In this document: one piece after another, positions 59,975-64,000 of the stretch
Layout: every line of letters begins with the position of its first letter
How positions within the stretch are numbered: the first letter of the stretch is position 1
From: an uncultured Hyphomonas sp.
Lineage (GTDB): Bacteria > Pseudomonadota > Alphaproteobacteria > Caulobacterales > Hyphomonadaceae
Direction: 5' to 3'
DNA length: 64,000 bases
Assembly: GCF_963675305.1 (NCBI RefSeq)
Contig: NZ_OY776147.1
Span: 2,108,001-2,172,000, forward strand
Notes under the pieces: model-generated
What the model saw: the letters and a program-made list of their open reading frames with translations, nothing else
What the model was told of the DNA's origin: nothing
The model's database searches: none
Made by a program: the position numbers and the translations under genes

Positions 59975-61426
59975 CTATTCCCCGGTCAGTGCGCTGAGAT
60001 CGACGCCATATTCAGCCATGCCGCCGAAAACATTGGCCATCGTCCGGTCTGCATCCTGCTCGGCCGCGCCCTGGCGCAGGCCGTCCAGCGCCGCCCGGTC
60101 CAGCCACTCGCCGCGATAGACCAGCCCCGCGGGTTCTGCCGCGCAGGCAATGTCCGCCAGCGGATCGCAGGACAGCAGGACGAGGTCCGCCGCGCAGCCT
60201 GCCTCGACGCAGCCATCCTGCCCGGCCGTGCCCAGCACAACTGACGGCGTATAGGTTGCGGCGCGCAGCACGTCATAGGGCGACAGGCCCGCACCGGTCA
60301 GCAGGACCAGTTCTTCCCCCAGCGACTTGCCGGGAATGTTCGTGAAGATGCCCGCATCCGTACCTGCCAGCAGCGTGACGCCCTCTTCCTGGAAGATCTT
60401 TGCGACACGGGCATAGAAGGCCGCATCTTCCGCGACAGGCACCGGATCCTGCCCGGCCCAGAAGTCGAAATTGCCGCCCTCGGTCTGCTGCTCCACCACA
60501 TTCAGTAACTCCGTCCCCGGACGGCTCGCCGCCGCGCCTTCCGTCTCGGCGACCAGAAGCAGGTTCCGGTGCGCCAGCAGGGTCGTCGTCACCGGCACGC
60601 CTTCGGCGGCGATCTTCCGGGCAAGCGCACGCGCCGCCGCTTCATCATGGCGGTTGCGCAGGCCGTGCCAGACGACGGTTTCGATATGCTCGATCGTCTC
60701 GAAATGATCGGCCAGCACTTCCTCGAAACTGATATCGAAAGGCTTGTCCTGCGGCATGCCCTCTTCGCGCACGCCTTCCGGTGTGTGGCCGGCGACCGGC
60801 ATGTCCCGCGCGGCGGCTTCCTCGATGATCGCCTCATAGGCCGGGCGGGTGAGGTTGGAATAGACCTTGATCCGGTCAAACCCCGCCTCGGCCTGCCACG
60901 CGACAGCGGCCCGCGCCTCGTCCGCGGTTTCGACCATCTGGTGGTTGATTTGCGCGTTCGGGCCGGGGCTGTTGAGGATTGGCCCGGTCGTGATGAGGTG
61001 CGGCCCCATCACCTCGCCCGCCTCGATCCGCTTCACAAGCGGCAGGTGAAAGGAGAGACCGGACATGTTGCGCACCCGCGTCACGCCCCAGGACAGGTAC
61101 GCGCCCAGCTCCGCCTCGTCCCAGACATGCACGTGCATGTCGGTCAGGCCCGGCACCATCGTACGCCCGGCGCCGTCCACAATTTCCGGCGCGGAGAGGC
61201 CCTCGCCGGTGTCCCGCACGGCTAGGATCTTCCCGTCCTTCACCAGCACATAGGCATGCGCCCGGATTGCAGGCGCCTCCCCCTCAAAGCCGATCGTGCG
61301 CACATCGCGGATCAGCAGGTCCCCGCTGAGCGGTTCGGGCGCCGGATCGGTTGCGCAAGCAACCAGTGATGCAAGCGTGGCAACGGCCAGTGCCGCGCTG
61401 GTCATTTTAAGTGTGTGTTTCGTCAT
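59975..61426 (-). CDS. Lipoprotein amidohydrolase
   Basis: 483 residues. Lipobox LVAC (Cys24). Metal ligands: His98 and His100 in DMHVH, Lys in FDRIKVYSN, His in PVAGHTPEG and TIEHIETVV, and Asp in LAGTDAGI. Same amidohydrolase group as the gene at 39837 but with low overall similarity and a lipid anchor instead of a cleaved signal. The tail GGMAEYGVDLSALTGE is unusual. Likely periplasmic hydrolysis of a peptide or cyclic amide. Confidence 0.86.
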   Translation of the reverse strand: MTKHTLKMTSAALAVATLASLVACATDPAPEPLSGDLLIRDVRTIGFEGEAPAIRAHAYVLVKDGKILAVRDTGEGLSAPEIVDGAGRTMVPGLTDMHVHVWDEAELGAYLSWGVTRVRNMSGLSFHLPLVKRIEAGEVMGPHLITTGPILNSPGPNAQINHQMVETADEARAAVAWQAEAGFDRIKVYSNLTRPAYEAIIEEAAARDMPVAGHTPEGVREEGMPQDKPFDISFEEVLADHFETIEHIETVVWHGLRNRHDEAAARALARKIAAEGVPVTTTLLAHRNLLLVAETEGAAASRPGTELLNVVEQQTEGGNFDFWAGQDPVPVAEDAAFYARVAKIFQEEGVTLLAGTDAGIFTNIPGKSLGEELVLLTGAGLSPYDVLRAATYTPSVVLGTAGQDGCVEAGCAADLVLLSCDPLADIACAAEPAGLVYRGEWLDRAALDGLRQGAAEQDADRTMANVFGGMAEYGVDLSALTGE

Positions 61427-61446
61427 GTGAACTGCGTTACGCCAGC

Positions 61447-63387
61447 CTAATCAAAGAAGCAAAGCTCTTTCCCGTTGCCCTGATCATAGCAGCGCGGTTC
61501 ATAGGATGGCGGACGGTAGGCTGGCGGTTTGCGTTTGGTCAGCTCCACCTGCCGCGCATAAGCATCGGAGGCCTTTTGTTCCTGTGCGCGCTGGGCGTCA
61601 AAGATATTTTGCGCCCACGGCATGACCAGGTTGCATTCCGAACTATTGTTCCCGAAACGGCTGCAGATGTCATAGGCATCGCTTGAGCGCGGCAGGCCCT
61701 TCCAGCGCCGCCAATAGGTGCTGAGATACGTTCCGCCCAGCGTACGTGCGGCGGTGTAGAAGTCGCCGCCATAGGGCACATCGGTGCCGCTCATGGCCAG
61801 GATCGCATCGGCGCTGGCCTTCAGAGTCGCGCGGGATTCCGCCTCATACCGGGCCTGCAGCACGTCCCATGGCGTCTCCAGGTATTCGCGATAGGCCTTG
61901 TTGCTTTCCCACCATTCGCGGGCTGTCGCCAGGATCAGAGGACGCTCCATGGCCATGGGATTGTCCGGGTGCGTTGCTTTCCGGTCCCGGGCCTCATAGG
62001 CCTCCCACAGTTCCTCCGGACCGATGTCCATGCCGACATCATACCAGTCGGTCACGCCCGCAGAGCGGTTCATCGGATCCTTGAAATAGCGCGCCGCGAT
62101 CCGCAGCGGCGGCTCCGGCACATCGCGGCGGTCCGCGCCTGCGAACAGGCCGTAATACTCGTCCTCGTCCATCGTGCCGATCCAGATATCGGCGAAGGGC
62201 GGATAGTTCTTGCGGCCGAGAATATAGTCCATGACGCTTTCCGGCAGCAGCTCCTGAGGCTTGCCGCGCATCAGGTCGCCGTCTACCGCGCCGCCGATCA
62301 GGCGATACCAGCGCCCATCCGCTGCCTCGTACACGATCAGCCAGCCGCGCACCCCATCAATCTCGGGCAGGAACAGCGGCACCATGCCGATTATGTTGGG
62401 ATGGCCGAACGGCGTTACCTCGCCATCCTCATGAAGCATCGGCAGGTAGATGCTCTCACCTGACAATATCCCGTGCCCGGACGTCATCGCCGCCACCTTC
62501 TGCACGGGCACCTGCTTGTAGTCGCTGCGATTGTTGCGGCTCCAGTCGTCGGTCAGCGCATGGCCCACGGGCAGCGTCTCGAAATATGGCCCGACTTCTT
62601 CCATCTCCAGCGTCAGCGCATTGACGACCACGGACAGGCCCGTGCCGTCCTCGCCTTTCACCGGAAAGGCAATCTTGCCGTTGCCATAGTAGTAGAAATC
62701 GTAATCCCCGCTGCCTTCGTTCACGACGCCGGTGATGCGGTGCACCTCTTTCCCCATATTATCCATCACGACCAGCGTCTTGCCCCGCGCATCCGTCGCC
62801 GTCTTGTCGTGGAACATCAGCGTGAAGGGGGTTTCAGGCGTGCGGCCATAAATGAAGTAGAATTCGTAGTGCTTGAACGGCAGCCTGAAAAGGCGCGGCT
62901 TCTCCGGGTCGAGGTTCACAAAATAATACCGGTAGTCCAGCGCCATCACGAGGGCCACCTTGTCACTGATGGGCAGTACCTGGATGTATTCCGCCGGCAA
63001 CAGGATCGTGCCGTCTTCCGCCGCCAGGCCCTGCAGCACGACCTGTTTGGAAATCCAGTTATAGTCGTTACCCTTGCTCTGGCCGCCATAGTCCTGCGCG
63101 TACCTTGTGAAGTCCTCACGCGGAAGATTGTACCTGTCCAGGATCACGCCCATCTGCTCGCCGTCCAATTGCGAGACCGACCACAACCGCACCGGCATGG
63201 TGCCCGTATCGGTACGCACATAGCGGATATCTTTCGAAAGGCAGTTGAAGCCTTCCGGCGCGTCCTCAACGCATCTGTCCCGGCTGATATCAGCCAGAAG
63301 GCTGCCTGCGTCGCTGTACGACTTCCAGGCATGCGCATTCAATGAAAGACAAAAGGCCGTTACGGCGAGCACAAACAAGCGCAGCAA
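61447..63387 (-). CDS. Large secreted protein of unknown function
   Basis: 646 residues if started at the TTG at 63387, which has GGGAG 8 bases upstream and gives a clean signal peptide (LRLFVLAVTAFCLSLNAHA). A GTG at 63402 is the alternative; the full open frame reaches 63570. The middle (about 90-400) has repeated strand pairs with short turns (YIQVLPISDKVALVMALDYR, IAFPVKGEDGTG, YLPMLHEDGEVTPFG), suggesting a propeller-like fold. The C-terminal third is helical and Trp/Tyr-rich (EWWESNKAYREYLETPW) and ends with PxYRPPSYEPRCYDQGN. Four to six cysteines could form disulfides. No family recognised. Confidence 0.68.
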   Translation of the reverse strand: MLRLFVLAVTAFCLSLNAHAWKSYSDAGSLLADISRDRCVEDAPEGFNCLSKDIRYVRTDTGTMPVRLWSVSQLDGEQMGVILDRYNLPREDFTRYAQDYGGQSKGNDYNWISKQVVLQGLAAEDGTILLPAEYIQVLPISDKVALVMALDYRYYFVNLDPEKPRLFRLPFKHYEFYFIYGRTPETPFTLMFHDKTATDARGKTLVVMDNMGKEVHRITGVVNEGSGDYDFYYYGNGKIAFPVKGEDGTGLSVVVNALTLEMEEVGPYFETLPVGHALTDDWSRNNRSDYKQVPVQKVAAMTSGHGILSGESIYLPMLHEDGEVTPFGHPNIIGMVPLFLPEIDGVRGWLIVYEAADGRWYRLIGGAVDGDLMRGKPQELLPESVMDYILGRKNYPPFADIWIGTMDEDEYYGLFAGADRRDVPEPPLRIAARYFKDPMNRSAGVTDWYDVGMDIGPEELWEAYEARDRKATHPDNPMAMERPLILATAREWWESNKAYREYLETPWDVLQARYEAESRATLKASADAILAMSGTDVPYGGDFYTAARTLGGTYLSTYWRRWKGLPRSSDAYDICSRFGNNSSECNLVMPWAQNIFDAQRAQEQKASDAYARQVELTKRKPPAYRPPSYEPRCYDQGNGKELCFFD

Positions 63388-63490
63388 AGCAAACTCTCCC
63401 ACCCGGACACCGAGCGGGCAAGTATTCGCCCTCGACTCAAGCAATCTGTCCTTCGCGAATCCTATCGTCTGGATTTCGCGATGACCAGTA

Positions 63491-64000
63491 CTACCCCCGC
63501 TCCAGCGCGCGCCAGCCGATGTCGCGGCGGCAGAAACCTTCCGGCCAGTCGATCGCATCGACCCCGGCATAGGCCCGGTCGATCGCCTCGCGCAGCGTCT
63601 TGCCGCTGGCGGTGACGTTCAGCACGCGCCCGCCATTCGCGGTCAGCATGCCGAGATCGTTGCGGTCGGTCCCGGCGTGGAAGACGTGGACGCCCGGCAG
63701 ATCGTTCGCCTTGCCGACATGCTTGATGACTGAGCCCTTCTCGACGGAGCCGGGATAACCGGTCATCGCCATCACGACCGTCGCGGTCGGCTCGAACCCG
63801 TCCAGTTCCAGCAGCGCCTCGAAGGCCGCTTCATTGCCCTTCAGGCCGCCGGTGGCCGAAGCCAGCAGCGCCGGAACGATGTCGCCCTTCAGGCCCTTCA
63901 TCAGCACCTGGCATTCCGGGTCGCCGAAACGGGCGTTGAACTCCACCACTTTCGGGCCGTCTTCGGTCACCATGATGCCGATATAGAGCACGCCCTGATA
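63491..64000 (-). CDS. purD: Phosphoribosylamine-glycine ligase, C-terminal part (cut by window edge)
   Basis: The minus-strand frame is open from the window end (64000) to the stop at 63491, 169 residues. It holds the C-terminal ATP-grasp end YQGVLYIGIMVTEDGPKVVE, the metal-binding EFNARFGDPECQVLM, and the final domain with MAMTGYPGSVEKG and VFHAGTDRNDLGMLTANGGRVLNVTASG. PurD makes glycinamide ribonucleotide in purine synthesis. The N-terminal part lies outside the window. Confidence 0.95.
   Translation of the reverse strand, partial: YQGVLYIGIMVTEDGPKVVEFNARFGDPECQVLMKGLKGDIVPALLASATGGLKGNEAAFEALLELDGFEPTATVVMAMTGYPGSVEKGSVIKHVGKANDLPGVHVFHAGTDRNDLGMLTANGGRVLNVTASGKTLREAIDRAYAGVDAIDWPEGFCRRDIGWRALERG

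Overview
The window looks like chromosomal DNA from a high-GC alphaproteobacterium of the Hyphomonadaceae (Hyphomonas-like). This rests on general protein style: a class II DAHP synthase, a KdtA/LpxK/LpxL lipid A operon, GlmU next to RpiA and glutathione reductase, and many small lineage-restricted membrane proteins. No 16S rRNA gene is present, so the family placement is an inference. Most of the window is ordinary core genome. No CRISPR array, insertion sequence or prophage was seen.

Layout. 1-7.4 kb: start of a DcaP-like porin gene, then an acetate-type regulatory and uptake module: a LuxR-type response regulator (CrbR-like), a hybrid kinase with a sodium-symporter sensor domain (CrbS-like), and a two-subunit sodium:solute symporter (DUF4212 + SSF). 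7.6-9.5 kb: a secreted caspase-like protein with a propeller-like C-terminus. 9.7-16 kb: rplY, pth, two oxidoreductases, an unrecognised RNase-H-like protein, HU, and a frameshifted MATE efflux gene. 16-23.6 kb: DAHP synthase, a TIR-ParA fusion protein, the glmU-rpiA-gor operon, gph, and a 500-base non-coding stretch with a striking double palindrome. 24-28.2 kb: tRNA-Val(CAC) and a tightly overlapping lipid A/Kdo operon.

28.3-47.1 kb: a GAF-EAL phosphodiesterase, an M20 peptidase, RluB, a four-gene P450/crotonase/DUF2855/CoA-transferase operon, a DEAD-box helicase, an OmpA lipoprotein, a secreted amidohydrolase, and a six-gene minus-strand operon (phosphotransferase, MFS, serine hydrolase, hotdog-like, DUF4262-like, crotonase). 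47.2-51.4 kb: an L,D-transpeptidase followed by a run of single-membrane-span small proteins containing a tandem duplication and the leftover start of a third copy, then a 519-base gene-free stretch. That stretch holds two homologous RNA-like units, each made of two stem-loops with C-rich (anti-Shine-Dalgarno-like) loops.

51.4-64 kb: an ABC-F ATPase; an ECF41-type sigma factor operon preceded by a perfect TGTCACA-N16-CGTC promoter; MarR + CPBP protease with a perfect palindromic operator over the -10; a TetR divergent from a cupin/SDR/MDR operon; a lipoprotein amidohydrolase; a large secreted protein of unknown function; and the C-terminal part of purD. The best candidates for new biology are the twin C-rich-loop RNAs, the TIR-ParA fusion, the small membrane-protein cassette array and the double palindrome.
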